DNA of 64,000 nucleotides, taken from assembly GCF_025145645.1 (NCBI RefSeq), contig NZ_CP102252.1:1054001-1118000 (forward strand), in the 5' to 3' direction. Source of the stretch: Alistipes senegalensis JC50. GTDB taxonomy: Bacteria > Bacteroidota > Bacteroidia > Bacteroidales > Rikenellaceae. Below are positions 24,819 to 32,725 of the stretch, one piece after another (the stretch's first letter is position 1; each line of letters starts with the position of its first letter). The notes under the pieces were generated by a model, which was given only the letters and a program-made list of their open reading frames with translations, did no database searches and was not told the origin of the DNA. The translations under genes were made by a program, and so were the position numbers.

Positions 24819-26366
24819 ATGTATACCATCATTTTGACTGCCTGCATCTCTGCCGTGGTCGCCGTTGCGGTCTACGCGGTTGTCACCAACCTCGTGGTCA
24901 AAACGTCGATCCGCAAGCGCCGCGAAGCCGCCGTGAAGGAGGCCGAGGCCGAAGGGGAGATGATCAAGAAGGAGCGCATCCTCCAGGCAAAAGAGAAGTT
25001 CATACAACTCAAGAGCGAATACGACCGCCAGGTCAACGAACGCAACCAGAAGATCGCCCAGAGCGAACAGCGCGCCAAGCAGATCGAGCAGAACCTCCAG
25101 AACCAGCAGCGCGAACTGGAGAATAAGCTCCGCGACAACGACCGGCTGAAGGAGCAGATGCAGAACCAGCTGCAAATCCTCGAACACAAGAAGGAGGAGA
25201 TGGACCAGATGCAGCGCGAACAGAACGTGCGTCTGGAACAGATCTCGGGCATGAGCTCGGAGGATGCCAAGAACATCCTGATCGAGAACATGAAGGCCGA
25301 GGCCAAGACCGAAGCCGCCGCCTACATCAACGAGACGATCGAAGAGGCGAAGATGACGGCCACGAAAGAGGCCAAGCGCATCATCGTGGCGTCGATCCAG
25401 CGCGTGGCGACCGAGACGGCCATCGAGAACGCCGTGACGGTCTTCAACATCGAGAGCGACGAGGTCAAGGGCCGCATCATCGGCCGCGAGGGCCGCAACA
25501 TCCGCGCCCTGGAGGCCGCGACGGGCATCGAGATCATCGTCGATGACACCCCCGAGGCGATCATCCTTTCGGGATTCGATCCCGTGCGCCGCGAGATCGC
25601 GCGTCTGGCCCTGCACCAGCTCGTCACCGACGGCCGCATCCACCCCGCCCGCATCGAGGAGGTGGTGGCCAAGGTCCAGAAACAGATCGAGGAGGAGATC
25701 GTCGAGGTGGGCAAGCGCACGACGATCGACCTGGGCATCCACGGACTGCACCCCGAGCTGATCCGCATGATCGGCAAGATGAAATACCGCTCGTCCTACG
25801 GTCAGAACCTGTTGCAGCACGCCCGGGAGACGGCCAACCTCGCAGGCATCATGGCCGCCGAACTGGGCCTCAATCCCAAGATCGCCCGCCGCGCAGGTCT
25901 GCTGCACGACATCGGCAAGGTGCCCGACGACGAACCGGAACTGCCGCACGCAATCATCGGCATGAAACTCGCCGAGAAGTTCAAGGAGAAACCCGAAGTC
26001 TGCAACGCCATCGGCGCCCACCACGACGAGGTGGAGATGACTTCGCTCATCGCCCCGATCATCCAGGTCTGCGACGCCATTTCGGGCGCACGCCCCGGCG
26101 CACGCCGCGAGGTGGTCGAGAGCTACATCAAGCGTCTGAAAGAGATGGAGGACATCGCCCTGTCGTATCCCGGCGTGGTGAAGACCTACGCCATTCAGGC
26201 CGGACGCGAGCTGCGTGTGATCGTCGGAGCCGACAAGCTCTCGGATCAGGAGTCGGAGGGACTGTCGCACGACATCGCCAAGAAGATCCAGGACGAAATG
26301 ACGTACCCGGGTCAGGTGAAGATCACCGTCATCCGCGAAACGCGCGCCGTAGCCTACGCCAAGTAG
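24819..26366 (+). CDS. rny: Ribonuclease Y
   Basis: The product has 515 residues. A single N-terminal membrane helix (TIILTACISAVVAVAVYAVV) is followed by a long coiled coil (about 30-200). The KH domain has GRIIGREGRNIRALEAATGI, and the HD domain has ARRAGLLHDIGKVPDDEPEL with the metal-binding His-Asp pair. It is a membrane-tethered endoribonuclease that starts mRNA decay. The start is the ATG just before the membrane helix. Confidence 0.97.
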   Translation: MYTIILTACISAVVAVAVYAVVTNLVVKTSIRKRREAAVKEAEAEGEMIKKERILQAKEKFIQLKSEYDRQVNERNQKIAQSEQRAKQIEQNLQNQQRELENKLRDNDRLKEQMQNQLQILEHKKEEMDQMQREQNVRLEQISGMSSEDAKNILIENMKAEAKTEAAAYINETIEEAKMTATKEAKRIIVASIQRVATETAIENAVTVFNIESDEVKGRIIGREGRNIRALEAATGIEIIVDDTPEAIILSGFDPVRREIARLALHQLVTDGRIHPARIEEVVAKVQKQIEEEIVEVGKRTTIDLGIHGLHPELIRMIGKMKYRSSYGQNLLQHARETANLAGIMAAELGLNPKIARRAGLLHDIGKVPDDEPELPHAIIGMKLAEKFKEKPEVCNAIGAHHDEVEMTSLIAPIIQVCDAISGARPGARREVVESYIKRLKEMEDIALSYPGVVKTYAIQAGRELRVIVGADKLSDQESEGLSHDIAKKIQDEMTYPGQVKITVIRETRAVAYAK

Positions 26367-26388
26367 GAGACAACGCACTACGACAAAA

Positions 26389-26421
26389 AAATCCCTCCGG
26401 ACAACCCGGGAGGGATTTTTT
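26389..26421 (+). terminator. Rho-independent terminator after rny
   Basis: AAATCCCTCC pairs with GGAGGGATTT, followed by a T run. The two genes converge here, so it may serve both. Confidence 0.85.
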
Positions 26422-26428
26422 CAGCCCT

Positions 26429-27151
26429 CTAACCGATAAACTGCTGCCAGATGGTCACGGAGAAGAAGACCCCGAGGGCGGTGCACATGGCCGCCAGCAG
26501 GAAATTCATCACCCGGAGGTCGGGCTTGGTGTCGCGGTGGAAATTGAGGTCGATATACTCCTTGAAAAAGAGGTACAGAGCCGGAACCGACGCGCTGGCC
26601 AACAGCAAATCCTCGGGGATGCCGAAGAAATAGATCTTCGAAAAGCCCACCAACGCCCAATGGCACAGGAAAAGAATCACGAACAGATTCACCCGTTTCG
26701 AGAAAGCGAGCAGCAGCCCGATGGTGAAGACCGCCACCGAGCAGGGCATGACGGGCGAGGTGACCATCGGGAACTCCAATCCCCGCAGCAGCGAGAAGAG
26801 CGGGTAGACGAACGGCATGAGGTAGAAGACGAACGCGATGCAGTCGTGCTTGCGGGTCCGCTCGAACGTGGTGTAATTCACCGCAATATCGTAAATCCAC
26901 ACGGCGGCCATCACGCCCCAGAACAGCGCCATCACCCCGCTGTAAGGGCGCTCGGCGCAGGCCCAGAGGTAATAGGCCACGGCGATCCAGCCGTTGAGCA
27001 GGGCGAGATAAACTTTCATCGCCACCTTCACGCGCGGCGAAGGCCGGCGGTACAGCAACGCCGTGAGCACGATGCCCGCGACGACCAGCAATGCCTGCAA
27101 GGGCCATGTAGCGGCATTATAGCCGGCGATCGTCTGCCAGAAAACATTCAT
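26429..27151 (-). CDS. DUF6064-like integral membrane protein
   Basis: The 240-residue product has about seven hydrophobic segments, for example LQALLVVAGIVLTALLY, VMALFWGVMAAVWIY and VMNFLLAAMCTALGVFFSV. The family has no known function. It overlaps the preceding exporter subunit by 4 bases and so seems to belong to the same operon. Confidence 0.7.
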   Translation of the reverse strand: MNVFWQTIAGYNAATWPLQALLVVAGIVLTALLYRRPSPRVKVAMKVYLALLNGWIAVAYYLWACAERPYSGVMALFWGVMAAVWIYDIAVNYTTFERTRKHDCIAFVFYLMPFVYPLFSLLRGLEFPMVTSPVMPCSVAVFTIGLLLAFSKRVNLFVILFLCHWALVGFSKIYFFGIPEDLLLASASVPALYLFFKEYIDLNFHRDTKPDLRVMNFLLAAMCTALGVFFSVTIWQQFIG

Positions 27152-27651
27152 TGTTCGGAGATGTGTTTTTTGTCGCGCGTCAGCGAATGGGCGCGCTTGT
27201 TAAACAGGAAAATCGGAGCCGCGGCGCCTGCCGCCAGCATGAAGATCACACAGAAAGTCACGAAGCCGTTGCGCAGGATCTCCTGCAAATACTGGGCGCT
27301 GGCCGCCGCATCGCCCAGGTGCTGCATGAACATGATCGTTGCGAAGACCGTTTTGTAGGCATACATGCCCGGGATCATCGGGAGCAGCGCCGGAATGAAC
27401 AGCACGGTCATCGGACAGCGGATGCGGCCGCCCAGCAGGAGGCTGCCCACGCCGATCACGACCGACGCGCAGAGCGACGCCGTGGCGATGTCCACCCCGC
27501 CCTGCATCAGCACGAAGCGCAAGGCATGGCCCACGGCGGCCAGCAGCGCGATGACCGGAAAGGCCCGCATCGGGGGATCGGAAATGGCCCCGAAGCCGAT
27601 GGCCGCAACGGCGGCGAAGAATCCGTCGGAGAGAATTTCGGGCAGCATCAT
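27148..27651 (-). CDS. Threonine/serine exporter subunit, ThrE_2 (DUF3815) type
   Basis: The 167-residue product has five hydrophobic segments. LFIPALLPMIPGMYAYKTVF is the conserved motif of the second half of ThrE exporters. With the adjacent DUF1212-type protein it makes up a split version of the single-chain ThrE, which exports threonine and serine. Start and stop overlap the neighbours by 4 bases on each side, showing tight coupling. Confidence 0.88.
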   Translation of the reverse strand: MMLPEILSDGFFAAVAAIGFGAISDPPMRAFPVIALLAAVGHALRFVLMQGGVDIATASLCASVVIGVGSLLLGGRIRCPMTVLFIPALLPMIPGMYAYKTVFATIMFMQHLGDAAASAQYLQEILRNGFVTFCVIFMLAAGAAAPIFLFNKRAHSLTRDKKHISEQ

Positions 27652-28415
27652 AGCAATCCGTTTTTAACGATCATCAGCGTGCACGACAGCCCGATGGCGA
27701 TGCAGATTATCAGCATCAGGGCCGACGCAAGGCGGGCGATGCCGTTCAGCACGTGCCCCTCGACAATGTCGATCACGCCGTTGATGAGCGGCACGCCGGG
27801 AATGAGGAAGAGAACGCTCGTGGCGAGGGCCACCTCGGAGGTGGTGTCGAACATCAGCGCTACCGAGGCGTACATCGAGGCCGCGAACGACGAGGCGATG
27901 AAAATGACATAGTGGTTGAATCCCCGGGCCTGCATCCGCTGGCGGAGGAAGAATCCCAGCAGCGTGGCCGTGAAGACGATGCTCACGGCGAACCAGTCGC
28001 CGCCGAACAGCCGGCAGAACGAGGCGTTAGCAAAGCCCACGAGGATAAGCGTGAAGATGGGATCGAGGCGCGGCCGGGCGATGATGTCGGCATAGCGGGC
28101 CCGGATCTCCGCAAGCGGCAGGCGGCGGTCGAAAGCCTCCCAGCTCAGGGCACTCAGCTCGGCGTTCAGTTCGAAGCTGATCGGCAGGGGCGGGATGTCG
28201 GCCACCTCGCTGTATATCTCGCCGCTTTCGTCGTCGCAGACCGAAAAGGTCACGACCCGCTGGAACGCCGAAACGATCACCCGCACCCCGAGCGCCTCGC
28301 CCAGCCGTTTGGAGTTGCGCACCACACGGGATGTGTGGACGCCCGACCCCATCAGCCGGGTGGCATACTCGGCGATGAACTGCGCTATCTCCTTGAGTTC
28401 CGCCGCTGTTTTCAT
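27648..28415 (-). CDS. Threonine/serine exporter subunit, ThrE (DUF1212) type
   Basis: The product has about 255 residues. The soluble N-terminal half has QFIAEYATRLMGSGVHTSRV and the core of the hydrolase-like ThrE domain. The membrane half ends VLFLIPGVPLINGVIDIVEG, the conserved motif of the family. The ATG at 28415 (MKTAAELKEIA) is chosen because upstream in-frame codons overlap the promoter at 28437-28444. The promoter is carried by repeat type 2, shared with ftsY. Confidence 0.88.
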   Translation of the reverse strand: MKTAAELKEIAQFIAEYATRLMGSGVHTSRVVRNSKRLGEALGVRVIVSAFQRVVTFSVCDDESGEIYSEVADIPPLPISFELNAELSALSWEAFDRRLPLAEIRARYADIIARPRLDPIFTLILVGFANASFCRLFGGDWFAVSIVFTATLLGFFLRQRMQARGFNHYVIFIASSFAASMYASVALMFDTTSEVALATSVLFLIPGVPLINGVIDIVEGHVLNGIARLASALMLIICIAIGLSCTLMIVKNGLL

Positions 28416-28436
28416 AACCCGAACTTTAACCGGGGA

Positions 28437-28497
28437 CAAAGATACGGATAAGCGAGGGCAATGTCAAATTTATTTGAACATTGCCGAGCGAGAGTAT
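28437..28497 (-). promoter_or_regulatory. Palindrome-overlapped promoter of the exporter operon (repeat type 2)
   Basis: On the minus strand -33 TTTG (28465-28468) and -7 TATCTTTG (28437-28444) are 20 bases apart, inside a block nearly identical to 21242-21304. The palindrome GGCAATGT ... ACATTGCC covers the -33 box as it does before ftsY. Differences are two substitutions near the -7 box, one near the outer end and a two-base indel. Confidence 0.75.
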
Positions 28498-28501
28498 CTG
28501 A

Positions 28502-28597
28502 AAGATTCTGCGATGGAATAAGAACGAATGGTTCCAAAGCCGAATTGCGCAGGATTCGGCAAAACCCTCTACGCCCCGAGAACACTCAAGGTAACAA
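28502..28597 (-). repeat. Degenerate copy of the promoter-carrying dispersed repeat
   Basis: On the minus strand the segment from TTACCTTGAG through GAGGGTTTTGCCGAATCC to GGCTTTGGAACCATTCG aligns with the units at 23635 and 15345, but the palindrome has decayed. As at 21131, it stands directly outside repeat type 2. Confidence 0.6.
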
Positions 28598-28618
28598 ATT
28601 TTTATGTATCTTCGCCGT

Positions 28619-29254
28619 ATGAAACGACCCGATCCATCGCTCGTGGCCTACATCGAGGCCGAGATCATCCCCCGTTACGAACATTTCGACCGCGCCCACG
28701 GCACGGACCACGTGCGCACGGTCATTGCGCAGAGCCTCGCGCTGGCCGCCCGCTACGACGTAGACACAGATATGGTCTACACCGTCGCCGCCTACCACGA
28801 CACGGGGCTGGCGAACGGACGCGAACGCCACCACATCGACGCCGGACGCATTCTCGCGGAGGATGCGGAACTCCGCCGCCGGTTCACCGAAGAGCAGATC
28901 GGGATAATGCGCGAAGCCGTGGAGGACCACCGTGCATCGTCGGACCATCCGCCCCGCACGATCTACGGCCGCATCGTGGCCGAAGCCGACCGGGTGATCG
29001 ACCCTGCGACAATCGTCCGCCGCACGGTGCAGTACGGACTGGCGAACTACCCCGCGCTGGACCGCGAGGGGCATTACGCACGCTGTCTGGCCCACCTGCA
29101 AAAGAAATATGCCGAAGGCGGCTACCTGCGGCTCTGGATCGCCGAATCGGACAATGCCCGGCGGCTCGAAGAGCTCCGAGCGATCATCCGCGACCCGCAG
29201 CGACTGCGGAGGCTCTTCGACGAAACATTCGACGCGGAAACGGCCGCCGAATAA
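28619..29254 (+). CDS. HD-domain phosphohydrolase
   Basis: The 211-residue product has the HD signature spread as HGTDHVRTVI, YTVAAYHDTGL and EAVEDHRASSDHPP, with His and Asp for one or two metal ions. Such proteins hydrolyse nucleotides or other phosphomonoesters; the substrate is unknown. A -7-like box TATCTTCG at 28607-28614 ends 4 bases before the ATG, so the transcript may be leaderless or the real promoter lies further up. Confidence 0.85.
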   Translation: MKRPDPSLVAYIEAEIIPRYEHFDRAHGTDHVRTVIAQSLALAARYDVDTDMVYTVAAYHDTGLANGRERHHIDAGRILAEDAELRRRFTEEQIGIMREAVEDHRASSDHPPRTIYGRIVAEADRVIDPATIVRRTVQYGLANYPALDREGHYARCLAHLQKKYAEGGYLRLWIAESDNARRLEELRAIIRDPQRLRRLFDETFDAETAAE

Positions 29255-29295
29255 CGAAAAACCCCGGAGCTTTTCGAAGCGTCCGGGGTTTTTCG
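29255..29295. terminator. Bidirectional terminator
   Basis: GAAAAACCCCGGA and TCCGGGGTTTTTC form a long stem between convergent genes, with T runs on both strands. Confidence 0.85.
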
Positions 29296-29308
29296 TTTCC
29301 GAAGGCAG

Positions 29309-30277
29309 TTACTCCTCGCCGTGGGGGAAATACTTCATGTACTGCACCCGCTGGTAGAACTCGCCCTCCGAGGAGCCGTAGTCCATGCGGCCGCAGAACT
29401 CCCCGAGCGAATCGAAGCCCTGGCGGGCGGCCCATTCGTCGATGAAGCGGTTGATCGTGCCGATCACCTCGTAGCCGTGACGGTGGATGGCCGTGCAGAC
29501 CTGCACCGCAGCGGCGCCGCACAACAGAGCCTTGACGGCGGCGGCACCGTCGTGCACACCCGTCGAAACGGCAATGTCCAGCTGCGGCAGCGCATGGGCG
29601 CACAACGCCGTACTGCGGAGCACGTTGCGCAGCTCGGTCGGCTCGCTGAACGGATCGCCGTTCACGAAGCACATCTTCTCGATGTCGATGTCGGGCTCGA
29701 AGAAGCGGTTGTAGAGCACCAGACCCCGGGCGCCGCGGCCCAGCAGAGCGTCGCCGAGCGACAGCACGTTCGTCAGGCGCATCGGGAGCTTCACCGACAC
29801 GGGGATCGTCACCGCAGCGGCGACCTTGCGCACGATGTCGGCATAGTGCTGTTCGATCTGCTGCGCCGAAGCCTGCCGGTCGGTCGGCAAAAGGAAGATG
29901 TTCAGCTCCAGCGCCGAAGCCCCGGCCGCCTGCATGGACGAAGCGTACTCGATCCACGCGTCGCCCGTACCCACGCAGTTGATGCTTCCGACGACGGGAA
30001 TGCCCGTCTTGGCGGCATCGGCGACGAGTTGCAGCAGTTCGGCCTTGTAGGCGTCGCCCAGATAGCGTTCGAGATACTCGCCCGCGTCGCCGTAACCCTC
30101 CATCTTGTCCAGCGAAGCGGCCTGACGGTAAATCTGCTCCTCGAAGATGGATTTCAGCACCACGGCGCCGGCGCCGTTGCGGACGCACTGCTCGACATTG
30201 TGCATGTTTGCCGTATAGGGGGAACTGCTGACCACGACGGGGCTTGCGAGTTCCAGCCCGAGATATTTCGCTTTCAT
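29309..30277 (-). CDS. Dihydroorotate dehydrogenase-like flavoprotein
   Basis: The 322-residue TIM-barrel protein starts MKAKYLGLELASPVVVSSSP and contains VGSINCVGTGDAWIEYASSM, ALELNIFLLP and VSTGVHDGAAAVKALLCGAA (the FMN-phosphate loop). It belongs to the class 1-like DHODH-related family of Bacteroidota. The active-site motif N-x-S-C-P-N is replaced by ELNIFLLP, so it is unlikely to make orotate; a different oxidoreductase role is inferred, and pyrD is present elsewhere in the window. It is the last gene of the run with gcvT. Confidence 0.8.
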   Translation of the reverse strand: MKAKYLGLELASPVVVSSSPYTANMHNVEQCVRNGAGAVVLKSIFEEQIYRQAASLDKMEGYGDAGEYLERYLGDAYKAELLQLVADAAKTGIPVVGSINCVGTGDAWIEYASSMQAAGASALELNIFLLPTDRQASAQQIEQHYADIVRKVAAAVTIPVSVKLPMRLTNVLSLGDALLGRGARGLVLYNRFFEPDIDIEKMCFVNGDPFSEPTELRNVLRSTALCAHALPQLDIAVSTGVHDGAAAVKALLCGAAAVQVCTAIHRHGYEVIGTINRFIDEWAARQGFDSLGEFCGRMDYGSSEGEFYQRVQYMKYFPHGEE

Positions 30278-30306
30278 AGGGAATTAAGGTATCTGTCTGT
30301 TAAACA

Positions 30307-31407
30307 TTAAACGAACGGAATCTTCACCACCTCGGCCTTCACGGGTTTCTCGCGGATGACCACGGCGATCTCCGTGCCCGGCTTGGCATAGGCGGCCTCG
30401 ACGTAACCCAGCGCCACGCCGACTTTCAGGCAGGGCGACATCGTGCCGGAGGTGACGTGTCCGATCCCGGCGCCCTCGGGCGAAGCGATCGGATAGCCGT
30501 GGCGCGGAATGCCGCGCTCGATCATCTTCAGTCCCACGAGCTTGCGGGCCACGCCCTCGGCCTTCTGCTTCTCCATCACAGCACGGTCGATGAACTCCTT
30601 GCCGTCGGCGAACTTGGTGATCCAGCCCAATCCGGCCTCGATCGGCGAGGTGATGTCGTCGATGTCGTTGCCGTAGAGGCAGAAGCCCTTCTCCAGACGC
30701 AGCGTATCCCGGGCGCCGAGACCGATGTTCTTCAGCCCGAACTCCTCGCCGGCCTCCCAGAGCGCCTTCCAGAGTTTGTCCCCGTCCTCGTTGGCGACGT
30801 AGATCTCGCAGCCGCCCGAACCGGTGTAGCCCGTGATCGAAAGGATGGCGTCGCATCCGGCGACAGGCATCTTCTTGAAGGTGTAGTACTCCATCTCCTC
30901 GACCGGCTCCGCGCACATCTTCTGCACGATCTTCATGGCCAGGGGTCCCTGCACGGCCAACTGGCAGATCTCGTCCGAAGCGTTGTAGAGCTCCTTGCCG
31001 TGACCGGCCTCCATGCCGAAAGCCTTGCCCTCGGCGCAGATGTGCGCCCAGTCCTTGTCGATGTTGGCGGCGTTGACGCAGAGCATGTAGGTCTCGGCAT
31101 CGACGCGGTAGACGAGGATGTCATCGACGATGCCCCCGCGGCCGTTGGGCATGCAGGAGTACTGCACCTTGCCGTCGTAAAGTTTCGCAACGTCGTTGGT
31201 CGTGATGCGCTGCAACAGGCCGAGCGCCTTGGGGCCCTTGACCCAGATTTCGCCCATGTGGCTCACGTCGAAGACGCCGGCGCCGTTGCGGACGGTCATG
31301 TGTTCGTCATTGATGCCCGTGAATTCGATGGGCATGTTGTATCCCGCGAATTCGGCCATCTTGGCGCCCGCGGCGATGTGATACTTGGTAAATACGGTGG
31401 ATTTCAT
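30307..31407 (-). CDS. gcvT: Aminomethyltransferase (glycine cleavage T protein)
   Basis: The 366-residue product has AGYNMPIEFTGINDEHMTVR, GVFDVSHMGEIWVKG, ITTNDVAKL and TGYTGSGGCEIYV, all conserved in GcvT. It transfers the aminomethyl carbon from the H protein to tetrahydrofolate, releasing ammonia. The genes for the H and P proteins are not in this window. It lies 20 bases after the acetyltransferase-like gene and 29 bases before the DHODH-like gene, all probably one transcript. Confidence 0.96.
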   Translation of the reverse strand: MKSTVFTKYHIAAGAKMAEFAGYNMPIEFTGINDEHMTVRNGAGVFDVSHMGEIWVKGPKALGLLQRITTNDVAKLYDGKVQYSCMPNGRGGIVDDILVYRVDAETYMLCVNAANIDKDWAHICAEGKAFGMEAGHGKELYNASDEICQLAVQGPLAMKIVQKMCAEPVEEMEYYTFKKMPVAGCDAILSITGYTGSGGCEIYVANEDGDKLWKALWEAGEEFGLKNIGLGARDTLRLEKGFCLYGNDIDDITSPIEAGLGWITKFADGKEFIDRAVMEKQKAEGVARKLVGLKMIERGIPRHGYPIASPEGAGIGHVTSGTMSPCLKVGVALGYVEAAYAKPGTEIAVVIREKPVKAEVVKIPFV

Positions 31408-31427
31408 ATTGCAATCATACGATTATT

Positions 31428-32636
31428 TCATTCATAACGACGCTTCACGCCCAGGCGCGGACAGCGGTGGAACTCCTTCGTGCGGTCGAACAGGTAGCGG
31501 TAGGTGGTGTGCACCTTGTGGCGCGTGGCGCAGACGTAGGTCTCGATCATGCGGTTCATCACGGGGTTGAAGTCGCCGATCCACGCCAGCTCCATCGATT
31601 TGTAAGGATTCTTCGTCCGTTCGAGGAACTGCCAGTACTTGACCATGATGGCCGACTCGACGCCCTTGCCGTGGAACTCCGGGGTGATGCCGAAGATGAC
31701 GCCGAAGATGCGGTCGCACGACTTGCGCACCTTGAGGTCCCACATCAGGCGCAGTTTCTGCCGAAGGCCGAACTTGCCGTTGAACTTGCCGATCAGGCGG
31801 TTCAGGTCGGGAACGGTGATGAAGAACCCGATGGGCTCGTCGTTGAAATAGGCGAAGAAGATGATGTTGGGGTCGATGATCGGCTTCATCTCGCGGACCA
31901 TCTCCAGCGCCTCTTCCTGCGTCATCGGCTTCACGCCCGAGAAGAGGGCCCACGCCTTGTTGTAGATGAGACGGAAGCTCTCGGCGGCATCTTCCAGATT
32001 CTTCATGTCGATATTCTCGATCCGGTAGCCCGGCACGGTGTAGAGCCGCTCGGCACGGGCGAAAATCTGCTTGTTGGCTTCCGAATCGTTCACCCGCCAG
32101 ATGAAACTGTGCTGGTTGAAATAGTTCCGGAAACCGTAGTTCTCGAACAGCTCCTTGTAATAGGGCGGGTTGTAGGGGTTCTTGTAAAGGGGCTGGAATT
32201 CGTAGCCCTCGACCAGCAGTCCCCACCAGTCGCGCCGCTGCCCGAAGTTGATCGGTCCGTCCATGGCCTCCATGCCGCGGCTGGCGAGCCACATGCGCGC
32301 GGCGTCGAACATCATGTCGGCGACCTGCTGGTCGTCGATCGCCTCGAAGAACCCGCAGCCGCCCGTGGGCTGCTCTTCGAGGGCGGCCTTCTCGCGGTTG
32401 TAGAACGCCGCGATGCGCCCCACGACCGCGCCCTGCCGGTCACGGACCACCCAGCGGACAGCCTCGCCGTCGGCGAAAAGTTCGTTCTTCGCCGGGTCGA
32501 AGACCTCGCGGACATCGACATCCAGCGGGCAGACCCAGTTGCGGTTTCCCTTATAGATCTTTTTGGGAAGGTCGAGCCACTCGCGCTCCGCGGCGGGCGT
32601 CGTGACCTCCTGTAAGGTATACTTATCCTTGTTCAT
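31428..32636 (-). CDS. GNAT-like protein of unknown substrate
   Basis: The 402-residue product has an N-terminal half (VVRDRQGAVVGRIAAFYNRE, GFFEAIDDQQVADMMFDAAR) resembling a GNAT acetyltransferase fold, then GPINFGQRRDWWGLLVEGY. A second GNAT-like half includes FFAYFNDEPIGFFITVPDL and GVIFGITPEFHGKGVESAIM. This double-GNAT family is frequent in Bacteroidota, and its acceptor is unknown. It is the first gene of the operon with gcvT and is divergent from the receiver/ATP-grasp gene. Confidence 0.75.
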   Translation of the reverse strand: MNKDKYTLQEVTTPAAEREWLDLPKKIYKGNRNWVCPLDVDVREVFDPAKNELFADGEAVRWVVRDRQGAVVGRIAAFYNREKAALEEQPTGGCGFFEAIDDQQVADMMFDAARMWLASRGMEAMDGPINFGQRRDWWGLLVEGYEFQPLYKNPYNPPYYKELFENYGFRNYFNQHSFIWRVNDSEANKQIFARAERLYTVPGYRIENIDMKNLEDAAESFRLIYNKAWALFSGVKPMTQEEALEMVREMKPIIDPNIIFFAYFNDEPIGFFITVPDLNRLIGKFNGKFGLRQKLRLMWDLKVRKSCDRIFGVIFGITPEFHGKGVESAIMVKYWQFLERTKNPYKSMELAWIGDFNPVMNRMIETYVCATRHKVHTTYRYLFDRTKEFHRCPRLGVKRRYE

Positions 32637-32673
32637 CGCTCTGTCTCTCTAATTTCAGCGTTTCCGATTTCAA

Positions 32674-32700
32674 AGGTAACAAATTTTTCCTTATTTTTGT
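32674..32700. promoter_or_regulatory. Divergent promoter region
   Basis: On the minus strand a TACCTTTG -7 box (near 32674-32681) faces the GNAT-like gene. On the plus strand a TATTTTTG box (near 32693-32700) faces the 1000-residue gene. The block AAGGTAACAAATTTTT is also found at 28589-28604, before the HD gene. Confidence 0.5.
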
Positions 32701-32725
32701 TGGTAGATCAAATTTAGCATTCCGA

